This document shows positions 26,756 to 36,179 of a stretch of 64,000 nucleotides of DNA, piece after piece. Made by a program: the position numbers and the translations under genes. The DNA lies in contig JAZQKZ010000002.1 in assembly GCA_045542415.1 (NCBI GenBank), positions 159,531 to 223,530 of the forward strand. Direction: 5' to 3'. Positions within the stretch are counted from its first letter, which is position 1. Each line of letters starts with the position of its first letter. Below the pieces are notes generated by a model, which was not told the origin of the DNA, searched no databases, and saw nothing but the letters and a program-made list of their open reading frames with translations. The stretch comes from UMGS1958 sp045542415. GTDB taxonomy: Bacteria; Bacillota; Clostridia; UBA1381.

Positions 26756-27726
26756 TATTCCTTTTCCATTCCTGTCTTTCCTATTGTTATTATCGTTCTT
26801 GCAAGGCGGCTGAAATTGTGACGTATCTTTCCGTTTTTTATCAGTATGAAATTACCGTTCACAACCGCCGTTCTGTCAATTATGTTCGCAGCATCCACCT
26901 CTACTTCAGATGCAAATTCCTGTGCATAACGCATTTTCAGTTCTTCCGGTATCACTGCATTATTTACTATCATTGCATCCGCAATACCCCTGTATGAATG
27001 CTTTTCCAACGCTTCAAGGTGGTCAGATGCCTTATATTGCTCCGTTTCTCCCTGTTGAGTCATTATGTTGCACACATATATCTTTACAGCTTTTGTTCTT
27101 TTTATTGCATCGACTATTCCGCCTACAAGGAGATTTGGTATTATACTTGTATATAAGCTTCCCGGACCGAGAACCACCACATCCGCATTATCAATCGCCT
27201 CAATCGCCTGCCTTACTGCCACAGGAGATTCCGGCTCAAGATACACTCTTGAAATTCCGCAATTTTTGCCTATCCGGTGAGTTCCTATATTGGACTCTCC
27301 GTTAATTATGTTTCCATTTTCAAGAACGGCATTAAGAGTAACCTTCTCGTTCGTAACAGGATATACACGTCCGACAACACCCATTATGCGATTAAATTTT
27401 TCTACCGCCTCATCAAAGCTTTCACTCATCTCATTGAGTGCCGCAAGCATAAGATTCCCCAGACTATGCCCCTTTAATGTACCCTCACTAAACCTATAAT
27501 CGAGCATTTCGGCTGTAAGCGAGTCAACATTTGCCAAAGCACTTATACAGTTACGGACATCTCCCGGCGGAAGCATCCCGTAATCAGCTCTGAGCATTCC
27601 CGAGGAACCTCCGTCATCGGCAACCGTAACAATCGCTGATATATTCGGAGTGTATAGCTTCAGACCCTTAAGCATGGTTGAAAGTCCCGTACCGCCGCCT
27701 ATCGCAGCAATTTTCAAAGCTTCCAT
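26755..27726 (-). CDS. yvcK: YvcK, UDP-GlcNAc-binding gluconeogenesis factor
   Basis: 323 aa, CofD-like Rossmann fold. AIGGGTGLSTMLKGLK at the N-terminus, VTVADDGGSSGMLR and the GPGSLYTSIIPNLLV segment are family-defining. In Bacillus it is needed for growth on gluconeogenic carbon and correct localisation of PBP1. The ribosome binding site is weak (GGTGA), so coupling to rapZ translation is likely. Confidence 0.95.
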   Translation of the reverse strand: MEALKIAAIGGGTGLSTMLKGLKLYTPNISAIVTVADDGGSSGMLRADYGMLPPGDVRNCISALANVDSLTAEMLDYRFSEGTLKGHSLGNLMLAALNEMSESFDEAVEKFNRIMGVVGRVYPVTNEKVTLNAVLENGNIINGESNIGTHRIGKNCGISRVYLEPESPVAVRQAIEAIDNADVVVLGPGSLYTSIIPNLLVGGIVDAIKRTKAVKIYVCNIMTQQGETEQYKASDHLEALEKHSYRGIADAMIVNNAVIPEELKMRYAQEFASEVEVDAANIIDRTAVVNGNFILIKNGKIRHNFSRLARTIITIGKTGMEKE

Positions 27727-27762
27727 TTATTTATCACCGATTCCCTCATATATAAACTGTGA

Positions 27763-28617
27763 TTATTCTTTTCCCATATCTCTGTATGAAAGGTTAACCT
27801 TAAATCCCCCGTCAATCAAATGCTCACCGAGCCTGTTTGCCATAGTAACGCTCCTGTGTTTCCCGCCTGTACAGCCTATCGCTATTGTAATCGCTATCTT
27901 TCCCTCTTCCTCATACAACGGAATCATGAAATCCATCATATCGCACAGTTTTTCCAAAAATGTCTGTGCCTCCGGAAATTTCATCACATAATCCTGCACC
28001 TCTTTATCATTGCCTGTTTTATATTTCAGTTCATCTATATAAAACGGGTTCGGGAAACAACGCACATCAAATACCAGATCTGCATCCATCGGCATTCCGT
28101 ATTTATAGCCGAATGCCATTACATTCACAACAAAGCTCTTTTTATTATCCTCGCCAAAAATTTCTTTTATCTCTTCAAGCAGTCCTGCATTAGTAAGATT
28201 TGAAGTGTCAATAACATAATCAGAGCTTACATGCAGCTTTTCAAGCATCGCTCTTTCCTGCTTTATTGAGGCAAGCAGTCCTTCCGAATTATATATCGGA
28301 TGCGAACGCCTGCTCTCCTTATATCTTTTTACAAGAGTTGCATCGTCTGCCGTCAGATACAGTACCCTTACATCATATCCCTTATGACGCAGTTCCTGAA
28401 GCTGTGTTGCAAGCTCACTTATCATTTCTCCTACACGCACGTCAACCACCAATGCCACATCCGAAAATTTACCTGTGGCAGTGGTAAGCATCTCTGAAAA
28501 CTTAGGAATAAGCATAGGCGGCATATTATCTATACAGAAATATCCCATATCCTCCAGATATCTTATTACCTTTGTCTTTCCCGACCCCGACATACCTGTT
28601 ACTATAGTAAACTGCAT
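27763..28617 (-). CDS. rapZ: RNase adapter protein RapZ (YvcJ)
   Basis: 284 aa. P-loop GMSGSGKTK at residues 8-16, Walker B-type VALVVDVR, and the C-terminal VMAFGYKYGMPMDADLVFDVR and IAIGCTGGKHRSV block. In Gram-negatives it senses GlcN6P and directs RNase E to a small RNA; the Bacillus homologue YvcJ is a nucleotide-binding protein affecting competence. AGGAGTG precedes the ATG. 36 bp upstream of yvcK. Confidence 0.95.
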   Translation of the reverse strand: MQFTIVTGMSGSGKTKVIRYLEDMGYFCIDNMPPMLIPKFSEMLTTATGKFSDVALVVDVRVGEMISELATQLQELRHKGYDVRVLYLTADDATLVKRYKESRRSHPIYNSEGLLASIKQERAMLEKLHVSSDYVIDTSNLTNAGLLEEIKEIFGEDNKKSFVVNVMAFGYKYGMPMDADLVFDVRCFPNPFYIDELKYKTGNDKEVQDYVMKFPEAQTFLEKLCDMMDFMIPLYEEEGKIAITIAIGCTGGKHRSVTMANRLGEHLIDGGFKVNLSYRDMGKE

Positions 28618-28640
28618 CTTAAAACACTCCTGTTCTGAAT

Positions 28641-29555
28641 TTATCCAAGCCGCTTAACTTCCGGTTCAAGCTCTACACCGGTTTTCTCCTTTACTACTCT
28701 TTGCACATCTGCAATAAGCGTATTTACATCATTAGCCGTCGCACCGCCCTTGTTCACTACAAAGCCTGCGTGCTTTTCGCTTACCTGCGCTCCGCCTACA
28801 CTATAACCCATAAGTCCCGAATCCTGTATCAGCTTACCTGCAAAGTGTCCCTCCGGACGCTTAAATGTACTTCCTGCCGACGGAAACTCAAGCGGCTGCT
28901 TTTCACGCCTTCGCTGTGCAAAGTCCTTCATCTTCTCCGAGATTTCATCGCTGTTACCGTGTTCAAGCTCAATACAGCATCTGACTATAATGCCGCCGTT
29001 TTCTTCAAATATACTGTGACGGTATGATAAATCAAGATCCTTTGCACCAACTGTAACAATATCATTATTTCTCATTATATATGTTACATTCTTCAATACA
29101 TCCTTCATTTCCGATCCGTATGCTCCTGCGTTCATATATATGCCGCCGCCTACACTTCCCGGAATACCCGCAAGAGCCTCAAAACCCGTCAACCCCGCCT
29201 TTAACGCTGTATTTGCAACCTTTGACATCAATGCTCCGGCGTCAGCGTAAATCATGTTATCAACAACCTGAACATTCGACATTTTATTTCCGATTGAAAT
29301 AACAACTCCGCTTATTCCATCATCACTCACAAGTACATTTGAACCGTTTCCCATATAAATATACGGGATATTATTTTCAGTACAATATATAATTACTGCC
29401 ACAATTTCCGCTGACGAGGATGCATTTACGAACGCTTCTGCATTTCCGCCGATTTTAAATGTTGTATGTGAACTCATCGGTTCATCAAAGCGTATGTCCT
29501 CAACCATAGATGCAAGCTTTGCTTTGTTATAATCGTTTAACTTTCTTTCCATCAT
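28641..29555 (-). CDS. murB: UDP-N-acetylenolpyruvoylglucosamine reductase
   Basis: 304 aa, type II MurB (no extra domain). Reduces the enolpyruvyl product of MurA to UDP-MurNAc using FAD and NADPH. FAD-binding GNGSNVLVSDDG, GIPGSVGGGIYMNAGAYG and active-site Ser in PSAGSTFKRPEG are visible. ATG 29555 and 29552 are both possible; the second has better spacing from GAGG. Placed before rapZ-yvcK, as in many Clostridia, while MurA lies separately at 31.2 kb. Confidence 0.97.
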   Translation of the reverse strand: MMERKLNDYNKAKLASMVEDIRFDEPMSSHTTFKIGGNAEAFVNASSSAEIVAVIIYCTENNIPYIYMGNGSNVLVSDDGISGVVISIGNKMSNVQVVDNMIYADAGALMSKVANTALKAGLTGFEALAGIPGSVGGGIYMNAGAYGSEMKDVLKNVTYIMRNNDIVTVGAKDLDLSYRHSIFEENGGIIVRCCIELEHGNSDEISEKMKDFAQRRREKQPLEFPSAGSTFKRPEGHFAGKLIQDSGLMGYSVGGAQVSEKHAGFVVNKGGATANDVNTLIADVQRVVKEKTGVELEPEVKRLG

Positions 29556-29625
29556 TTACCTCTATGAACGGATATCATAATCCTAATCTTTCTGCTTGAT
29601 ATAACTTTCCAAACGATATAAAATC

Positions 29626-30570
29626 TCAGCCATTGAGCTGCTCTTCCATCTGTCTCATAAGTCTGTTGTTAAGCTCCACAGCAGCATTATATCCCATCTT
29701 CTTTTGTCTGTTGTTCATCGCCGCAACCTCAATAATAACCGCAAGGTTTCTTCCCAGCTTAACCGGGATAGTCAGCGACGGTATATTTATACCCATTATA
29801 TTAGTATATTCATCAATCATGCCCAGACGGTCATAGCTTCTTCCGTCCTGCCAGGGTTCAAGGTGTATAATCATGTCTATGCTGCCGCTATCCATAACAG
29901 CACCGATACCGAATATTTCCTTAACGTCAATAATTCCGATACCTCTTACCTCTACAAAATGACGTATTATTTCAGGTGATGAGCCTATAAGACTGTTATC
30001 CGAAATCCGTCTTATTTCCACCGCATCATCCGCCACAAGTCTGTGTCCTCTCTTAACAAGCTCAATCGCCGCCTCACTCTTTCCGACACCACTTTCACCC
30101 ATTATGAGAATACCCTCTCCATATACCTCTACCAGAACGCCGTGACGTGTACGTCTCGGTGCAAGCTCTCTGTTAAGATATGATATAACGGTACTCATGA
30201 ACTCCGATGTTCCGTCCTCAACTCTGAGGAGATTTTTATTGTACTTTTCCGCCAGGTCCATCATCTCCGGAAAAATCTGGAGACTTCGTGTGATTACAAG
30301 ACACGGGAAATCCTGCTGAAAAAATCTTTCCAGACGTTCAACCCTGTCCTCACTCTGAAACTGTTCAAGAAAAGTAAATTCAACCTTACCCATAACCTGA
30401 ACCCTGTGCGCATCAAAGTAGTCATAAAAGCCTGCAAGCTGCAAGCCCGGACGGTTAACATCCGAAGTCTCTATTTTCACGTTGTCTATATCTTTTGTTT
30501 CATATATCTTCTCAAGCTCAAATTCTTCAATGAATTTCTTCAAGCTTACGGTCATGTCCGTTTCACCCAT
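29626..30570 (-). CDS. hprK: HPr kinase/phosphorylase
   Basis: 314 aa from ATG 30570; further upstream in-frame codons give a 46-residue extension that is hydrophobic and has no ribosome binding site, so it is rejected. Phosphorylates and dephosphorylates HPr at Ser46. Catalytic His143 (HGVLVEV), Walker A GESGVGKS at 158-165 and the HprK signature EVRGIGIIDVKEIFG are intact. First gene of the hprK-murB-rapZ-yvcK-whiA run. Confidence 0.97.
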   Translation of the reverse strand: MGETDMTVSLKKFIEEFELEKIYETKDIDNVKIETSDVNRPGLQLAGFYDYFDAHRVQVMGKVEFTFLEQFQSEDRVERLERFFQQDFPCLVITRSLQIFPEMMDLAEKYNKNLLRVEDGTSEFMSTVISYLNRELAPRRTRHGVLVEVYGEGILIMGESGVGKSEAAIELVKRGHRLVADDAVEIRRISDNSLIGSSPEIIRHFVEVRGIGIIDVKEIFGIGAVMDSGSIDMIIHLEPWQDGRSYDRLGMIDEYTNIMGINIPSLTIPVKLGRNLAVIIEVAAMNNRQKKMGYNAAVELNNRLMRQMEEQLNG

Positions 30571-30808
30571 TGCTAACATTCCCTTCCAATCGAATAATAT
30601 ATCTCTATTATATCGTATCCGGACAAATTTTTCAATAAGAATTTTCACAAATTTACATAATAAAATATAAAATATCATAGATAAAATTATAGATTTCTCA
30701 TAATTCACAAAAAAAACCGATATTTTTCAAAAAAACACTTGCAAAATCAGAAAAACTATGTTAAAATAATTACTGATGTTTAAATGATTAATGCAGGAGG
30801 TGTTCAAA

Positions 30809-30997
30809 ATGGCAAAATGCGAAATCTGCGGTAAGGGTGTTACTTTCGGTATCAAGGTATCACACTCGCACAGAAGATCAAACAGAACCTGGAAGCCGAA
30901 TATAAGAAAGGTAAGAGCGGTTGTTAACGGTACACCGAAGTCAGTTCACGTTTGTACACGTTGCCTTCGTTCAGGAAAGGTTCAGCGTGCAGTTTGA
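30809..30997 (+). CDS. rpmB: Ribosomal protein bL28, zinc-binding form
   Basis: 62 aa. CEIC near the N-terminus and CTRC near the C-terminus give a zinc-binding (C+) L28. GGAGGT lies nine bases before ATG 30809; an ATG 18 bases earlier would place the start ahead of that site and is rejected. Divergent from hprK and followed by its own terminator. Confidence 0.97.
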   Translation: MAKCEICGKGVTFGIKVSHSHRRSNRTWKPNIRKVRAVVNGTPKSVHVCTRCLRSGKVQRAV

Positions 30998-31019
30998 TTG
31001 AATAATAACGCTGATTAAG

Positions 31020-31053
31020 CAGCTCGCTCTTATACGGAGTGGGCTGTTTTTTT
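31020..31053 (+). terminator. Terminator of rpmB
   Basis: CAGCTCGCTC / GAGTGGGCTG stem (with G-T pairs) and T7 tail. Confidence 0.8.
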
Positions 31054-31196
31054 CTTACAGTTTACATACATTTGGTTAAATTATTACAATTTATTAAAAA
31101 ATAAGAAATCAGATTGCATTTTCAGTCTGTTTCTGTTATAATGATTATTACAAATAACTGTTAATTACATAAAATATAAATTAAGGAGTGTTCAAT

Positions 31197-32480
31197 TTGC
31201 AAGAAAAGCTCTTAATTAAAGGCGGTACTCCCCTTAACGGAACCGTTTCCATAAGCGGTGCAAAGAATGCAGCTGTAGCAATTCTCCCCGCATGTCTTTT
31301 GGTAAAGGCAAACTGCCGTATAGAAAATCTTCCGGATATAAGAGATGTTAAGCAATTTTTAAAGATTTTGGAAAGGCTTAACGCTAAAATAAATAAAATA
31401 GACAACAACACATATGAAATAGATTGCAGTGAGGTTGATTCATATATCCCCGACCGTGATCTTACTCGTACCATGCGTGGCTCAAGCTATCTCATGGGTG
31501 CCTTACTCGGACGCTTTAACCACTTTGAGGTTGATGCTCCGGGCGGATGCGATTTTGGCACACGTCCTATTGACCAGCACCTTAAAAGCTTCAAGGCTCT
31601 CGGCTGTAAAATCACAGAGGGTGGCGGAATCATAAAGGGCGATACGGACATGCTCAAGGGCTCAAATATATTCTTTGACGTAGTAACCGTAGGTGCAACC
31701 GTAAACGCAATCCTTGCGGCGGTTCTTGCCAATGGAACCACAACAATTGAAAACGCAGCAAAGGAGCCTCATGTAGTTGATCTTGCAAACTTCCTTAACC
31801 ATATGGGTGCCAACATCCGAGGCGCAGGAACGGATACAATCAAAATAAGAGGTGTAAAGGAGCTTCACGGCGGTTCATATGCAATCATTCCCGACCAGAT
31901 TGAAGCAGGTACATTTATGATTGCCGCAGCTGCCACTCGCGGCGACGTAACAATCACAAATGTAATTCCCCGACATCTTGAGATAATCGGAAACAAGCTT
32001 CTTGAAGCAGGTGTAAATGTGGAATACGGAGAGGATTCGGCTCATGTATGGGTTGAAGACGGTAATGCACTTAACTGTCTGAACTTCATTGCTCTCCCCT
32101 ATCCGGGATATCCTACTGACATGCAGCCGCAGCTCGTTACTTTCCTTTCAACCGTTAACGGTACAAGCAGTGCGAGAGAGGGCGTATGGGACAACCGTTT
32201 CAGATATGTCAACCAGCTTAAGCGTATGGGAGCTAATATCCGTGTTGAGGGCAAGCTTGCCATTATAGACGGCGTGGATAAGCTCAGTGGTGCAAGAGTC
32301 CGTGCGGACGATTTAAGAGCCGGTGCCGCAATGATAATTGCAGGACTTATGGCTGACGGTACAACTGAGATTACCGATATTTATCACATTGACAGAGGAT
32401 ATGAAAACTTCGAGGAGAAATTTGTAGCTTTAGGCGGCGATATTCGCAGAGTTATTGAAGTTACAAGCGATCTCGACTAA
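31197..32480 (+). CDS. murA: UDP-N-acetylglucosamine 1-carboxyvinyltransferase
   Basis: 427 aa. First committed step of peptidoglycan synthesis. TTG start at 31197, eight bases after AAGGAG; the GTG at 31188 overlaps that site. Lys23/Asn24 (SGAKNAAV) and the catalytic loop Cys118 (PGGCDFGTRPIDQH) are present, so fosfomycin sensitivity would be expected from this gene. A rare TTG start may lower expression. Overlaps the next gene by TAATG. Confidence 0.96.
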   Translation: MQEKLLIKGGTPLNGTVSISGAKNAAVAILPACLLVKANCRIENLPDIRDVKQFLKILERLNAKINKIDNNTYEIDCSEVDSYIPDRDLTRTMRGSSYLMGALLGRFNHFEVDAPGGCDFGTRPIDQHLKSFKALGCKITEGGGIIKGDTDMLKGSNIFFDVVTVGATVNAILAAVLANGTTTIENAAKEPHVVDLANFLNHMGANIRGAGTDTIKIRGVKELHGGSYAIIPDQIEAGTFMIAAAATRGDVTITNVIPRHLEIIGNKLLEAGVNVEYGEDSAHVWVEDGNALNCLNFIALPYPGYPTDMQPQLVTFLSTVNGTSSAREGVWDNRFRYVNQLKRMGANIRVEGKLAIIDGVDKLSGARVRADDLRAGAAMIIAGLMADGTTEITDIYHIDRGYENFEEKFVALGGDIRRVIEVTSDLD

Positions 32481-33262
32481 TGAAATTTGTTTCACTTTTA
32501 AGCGGCTCCGGCGGCAATGCAACGCTTATCTCTGACGGAAAAACCAACATTCTGGTTGACTGCGGAGCATCCGGAAAAGTGATAGAACAATCTCTTGCCG
32601 AAGCCGGCAGTTCTATAAATGAAATAAATGCAATATTGCTTACACATGAGCACTCCGACCACACAAAAGGGGTCGGAGTGCTTTCACGAAGATACGGATT
32701 CCCTATTTACGCTACAAGTAAAACCCATTCCTCTGTAACCAAGGTTGGCGAAATAAATCCCGATTCAAAAATAAGTATATCCGCGAATACTGAATTTGAA
32801 ATAGGCACAATAGGTATTACTCCGTTTTCAATACATCATGATGCCTCAGATCCGGTCGGATTCAAATTTCATATCGGCTCGGACACATTTGCCATTGCCA
32901 CAGACACCGGATATATATGCAATAATATTTTTGATTCTTTAAAGGGATGTCGTGCTGTAATACTCGAGTCAAACCATGATATTGAAATGCTTCGATGCGG
33001 TCCGTATCCGTTTCATCTTCAACAGCGTATTTTAAGTGATTACGGACACTTATCAAACGAAGCAGCAGCCAATACTGCTCTTGAGCTTGTAAGAAGCGGA
33101 ACGGAGCATATCATGCTTGGACATCTGAGTGCCCATAACAATCTTCCCGAAATAGCACTGCTCGAAACTCACAGTCGTTTAACTGATGCAGGCATCAGTG
33201 TCGGAAGGGACCTTACTCTTCAGGTGGCACACAGAAGTGCAATCACGGCGATGGAATTATAA
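32480..33262 (+). CDS. MBL-fold hydrolase, YycJ/WalJ family
   Basis: 260 aa. SLLSGSGGNATLI at the N-terminus and THEHSDHTKG zinc motif define the family; ATDTGY and LGHLSAHNN complete the metal site. YycJ of Bacillus is a 5'-3' exonuclease-like protein linked to mismatch repair and to the WalRK locus, which is not visible here. Cotranscribed with murA. Confidence 0.9.
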   Translation: MKFVSLLSGSGGNATLISDGKTNILVDCGASGKVIEQSLAEAGSSINEINAILLTHEHSDHTKGVGVLSRRYGFPIYATSKTHSSVTKVGEINPDSKISISANTEFEIGTIGITPFSIHHDASDPVGFKFHIGSDTFAIATDTGYICNNIFDSLKGCRAVILESNHDIEMLRCGPYPFHLQQRILSDYGHLSNEAAANTALELVRSGTEHIMLGHLSAHNNLPEIALLETHSRLTDAGISVGRDLTLQVAHRSAITAMEL

Positions 33263-33275
33263 TTTCAGACAAAAA

Positions 33276-33302
33276 GAAAGGATATCATCATGATATCCTT
33301 TC
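33276..33302. terminator. Bidirectional terminator
   Basis: Perfect 12-bp stem GAAAGGATATCA / TGATATCCTTTC with TCA loop between the converging YycJ-type and EAL genes; overlaps the stop of the latter. Confidence 0.75.
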
Positions 33303-35046
33303 ACTCAATTTTGCTTTTTTTCTTCAGCGCTTCAAGCTCATTTTCCTTGTGTCGTCTTACAGTTACATCCTTTATCGAGCCGCAGAAACGTTTTTTGCCG
33401 TCCTGTTCACGCAGGTAAAAGACCTTTAATCTTACCCATATCTTAGTGCCGTCAAGCTTTTTACGCTGATATTCGCATTCAGCACTGTGCAGCTGTCTTT
33501 CATATGCTCTGTCGAACATTTTAAGAACACGAGGTCTGTCCTCTTCATCTACCATCTGAAGCAAATCTCTGTAGCTCTCATATTCAAGCTCCCGAACCCC
33601 AAGACCGGTTATGTACTGATACTGGTCATTCACCTGTAATATCTGTACCTTATTGTCATGAACCTCATATACAGCAAGTCCGCCTATAAAGCTGTTCATC
33701 ATTATCTCGCTGAACATCTCATTCTGCATAAGCTCCTTTGTGTTAATAAGTCCGACTGTATGCTTGTTCATTCCCTCATAATCCAGACCATTCACATCTA
33801 TAAGCTTTGCCTCACATGCATCAACCGGCATAGGTCTGTCCATGTAATAGCCCTGACCGAATCTGCATCCCATTCTTACAAGATAATCAAGCTGTTCCTC
33901 TGTTTCAACGCCCTCCATTACTATTTTCAGTCCCATAAATCTTGCCATTCTGAGAACTGTTTCAACTATTCCAAAGCCCTTTATAAAATTGTCCCTCTCC
34001 AGCTCCAAAAACTTCATGTCAAGCTTAAGCACATCAACATTTACATTTTTCAGCATATTGAGCGACGAATACGCACTGCCGAAATCATCCATCAGCACTA
34101 CAAAGCCCTCGCTTCTGAGCGTATCTACAACCTTTGATATTCTATCATTATCAGCAGTGTATGAATTCTCCGTAATTTCAATTTCCAGAAGACTCCGGTC
34201 AAGATTATACTTATCAACCAGTTTTTTAAAGCATTCCACCACATCAATATTATATAAATCAACCCTCGAAACATTAACGGATATCGGCACCGGCTTGATA
34301 CCCATATCAATCCAGCTGCGAAGCTTTTCACAGACCTTATCCCATAAATATAAATCAAGGTTTGAAATCAAACCGTTATTTTCAAGTATCGGCAAAAATT
34401 CCATCGGAGAAATTATTCCTCTCTCCGGATGAATCCAGCGTACCAATGCCTCCATTCCGACTATCTTACCCGTAGTCATATTGTACTGCGGCTGTAAATA
34501 GAACGTAAACTCCCCTTTTTCCAATCCTCGGCGGACATCAGATACTATCCTGTGTTCACGCTCTGCTTTTTCAAGCATTGTAGCTTCATATCTGCAAGAA
34601 TTATTTAAAACATTTTCTCTTACGGTCTCCAGAGCAATCAACGCACATTTATGCATCTCCTCAACAGAAACGCCGGCCTCTATAGTATAAATACCGAACC
34701 CCGGCAGAAATACGATATTATCTGCATATCCCTTTGCAACGTCCGTCATTTTGCGGCACAATTCTGATATTGCTTCCTCATCATCTTTCATTATAACCGC
34801 AAACCTATCATCACCCATATAGCCTGCTGCTGAATATCCCGACAGGTTAACCAATATATTCTCAAAAGCACGCAAAAGTGCTGATACAGCTTCTTTCCCA
34901 TACCAGTCACCAAAATGTTCAAAATGTCTGACAGAAACAGCAATAAAGCAATATCCGTCATAGCCATGCTCATCTAAGAAGCATTTAGCCTGTTGCATAA
35001 AGCTTTCTCCCTGCAACAATTCTGAATCCACTTTCTTCACGTCCAT
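33301..35046 (-). CDS. Degenerate GGDEF-EAL-PAS signalling protein
   Basis: 581 aa, cytoplasmic. Residues about 1-165 are a GGDEF-like domain whose signature is replaced by YMGDDRF, so it should not make c-di-GMP but may bind GTP. The EAL domain (about 170-420) is complete: EALVRW, SVNVSR, EITE, DDFGSAYSS, LKLDMKF, EGVET and QGYYMDRP, so c-di-GMP phosphodiesterase activity is expected. A PAS/PAC sensor domain (about 455-575) follows at the C-terminus, an unusual place for it. No membrane segment. Confidence 0.9.
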   Translation of the reverse strand: MDVKKVDSELLQGESFMQQAKCFLDEHGYDGYCFIAVSVRHFEHFGDWYGKEAVSALLRAFENILVNLSGYSAAGYMGDDRFAVIMKDDEEAISELCRKMTDVAKGYADNIVFLPGFGIYTIEAGVSVEEMHKCALIALETVRENVLNNSCRYEATMLEKAEREHRIVSDVRRGLEKGEFTFYLQPQYNMTTGKIVGMEALVRWIHPERGIISPMEFLPILENNGLISNLDLYLWDKVCEKLRSWIDMGIKPVPISVNVSRVDLYNIDVVECFKKLVDKYNLDRSLLEIEITENSYTADNDRISKVVDTLRSEGFVVLMDDFGSAYSSLNMLKNVNVDVLKLDMKFLELERDNFIKGFGIVETVLRMARFMGLKIVMEGVETEEQLDYLVRMGCRFGQGYYMDRPMPVDACEAKLIDVNGLDYEGMNKHTVGLINTKELMQNEMFSEIMMNSFIGGLAVYEVHDNKVQILQVNDQYQYITGLGVRELEYESYRDLLQMVDEEDRPRVLKMFDRAYERQLHSAECEYQRKKLDGTKIWVRLKVFYLREQDGKKRFCGSIKDVTVRRHKENELEALKKKSKIE

Positions 35047-35153
35047 CGCCTTTTCCCTTTTAATACATTTATTCTTATGCTATATTATAGCATAAAATAT
35101 CTTTTTTGACAAGTACTTTCATATGCTTACAATGTAAAATTTAGTTAAAATAT

Positions 35154-35193
35154 ATTGCACATTATGCACAAAAAATTGTGCATAATGTGCAAT
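35154..35193. repeat. Perfect 18-bp inverted repeat
   Basis: ATTGCACATTATGCACA and its exact complement with an A-rich tetraloop (35154-35171 / 35176-35193). It lies in the 265-bp gap between two divergent genes. Not followed by a long T run on either strand. Confidence 0.8.
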
Positions 35194-35311
35194 TATATCT
35201 CCATACTAAACTCTTATTCTGTTATTTTTACCACAAAAATCAATTGAAAAATATAGTTTTCTGTGATATAATTTGTATGTTATTTCACATAAACAAGAGG
35301 TTTGTACTAAT

Positions 35312-36154
35312 ATGAGTAAATTATCAAGATTCGACAACAGTCACGATTTTTTTATATGTCCCGTTTGCCGCAGCAGTATGTCATTTGACTCAAAAAGCCT
35401 TATATGTCAGAACATGCATTGCTTCGATGCATCACGGTTTGGGTATGTAAATTTATTCCTTAACAACAAAGCACAGAAGCTATATGACAAATCATCCTTT
35501 GAAAACAGGGAAAGCATTCTTGAAAAAGGATACTATTGTTCAGTATTGAATGCAATTCTTAATATATTATCCGGTCTTGATACGGTCAATTCAATCCTTG
35601 ATGCAGGCTGCGGCGAGGGCTACTATTCTCGTGAAGCGGCAAAGAAATTCCAAAAAGAAATTCTTGCCTTCGATATATCCAAGGACTCAATTCAGATAGC
35701 CGCGAAGAGGAATACGAATCACAGCGTAAAATGGTTCGTAGGTGATCTGGCACACATCCCAATAAAGGATAAGAGCATTGACTGCATTCTTGATGTGTTC
35801 TCTCCTGCAAATTATAATGAATTTACCCGTGTGCTTACGGATAACGGATATATTATAAAAGTCATCCCCGGCAGTAACCACCTCCGTGAGCTACGCGAAG
35901 CAGCAAGTGAACAGCTTATCAACAAGGAATATTCCAACGACAGGATAGCTTCTCTGTTTATGAATAATTTTACGGTAATATCCCAACAAAGAGTTTGCGA
36001 CACCTTTGATATAACACAAGAAGATCTGAGTGTTTTTGCCGATATGACTCCGTTACTTTTTAACGTTGACAGATCAAAGCTTGACTTATCTGTCATCAGC
36101 ACTCTTACAATCGAGGCTGAAATATTGCTCGGCAAAAAGATACGGCACTCCTGA
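35312..36154 (+). CDS. rlmA: 23S rRNA (guanine-N1) methyltransferase, RlmA family
   Basis: 280 aa from ATG 35312 (AAGAGG upstream). N-terminal zinc knuckle CPVC...C...C (ICPVCRSSMSF, LICQNMHCF), SAM-binding motif I LDAGCGEGYYS and a motif IV segment CILDVFSPANYNEF. RlmA(I) and (II) methylate G745 or G748 in helix 35; which one cannot be told from sequence alone. In some bacteria RlmA(II) modulates macrolide response. Confidence 0.88.
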   Translation: MSKLSRFDNSHDFFICPVCRSSMSFDSKSLICQNMHCFDASRFGYVNLFLNNKAQKLYDKSSFENRESILEKGYYCSVLNAILNILSGLDTVNSILDAGCGEGYYSREAAKKFQKEILAFDISKDSIQIAAKRNTNHSVKWFVGDLAHIPIKDKSIDCILDVFSPANYNEFTRVLTDNGYIIKVIPGSNHLRELREAASEQLINKEYSNDRIASLFMNNFTVISQQRVCDTFDITQEDLSVFADMTPLLFNVDRSKLDLSVISTLTIEAEILLGKKIRHS

Positions 36155-36174
36155 AAATACTTCAAGAGTGCCGT
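36141..36174. terminator. Terminator between rlmA and sbcC
   Basis: TACGGCACTC / GAGTGCCGTA, 10-bp perfect stem, overlapping the 3' end of rlmA; the genes converge. Confidence 0.65.
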
Positions 36175-36179
36175 ATGCA

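Noticed and set aside
29626..30708. A longer HprK starting at 30708
   Set aside because: The extra 46 residues have no ribosome binding site, are hydrophobic and absent from the family; ATG 30570 fits in length and spacing.
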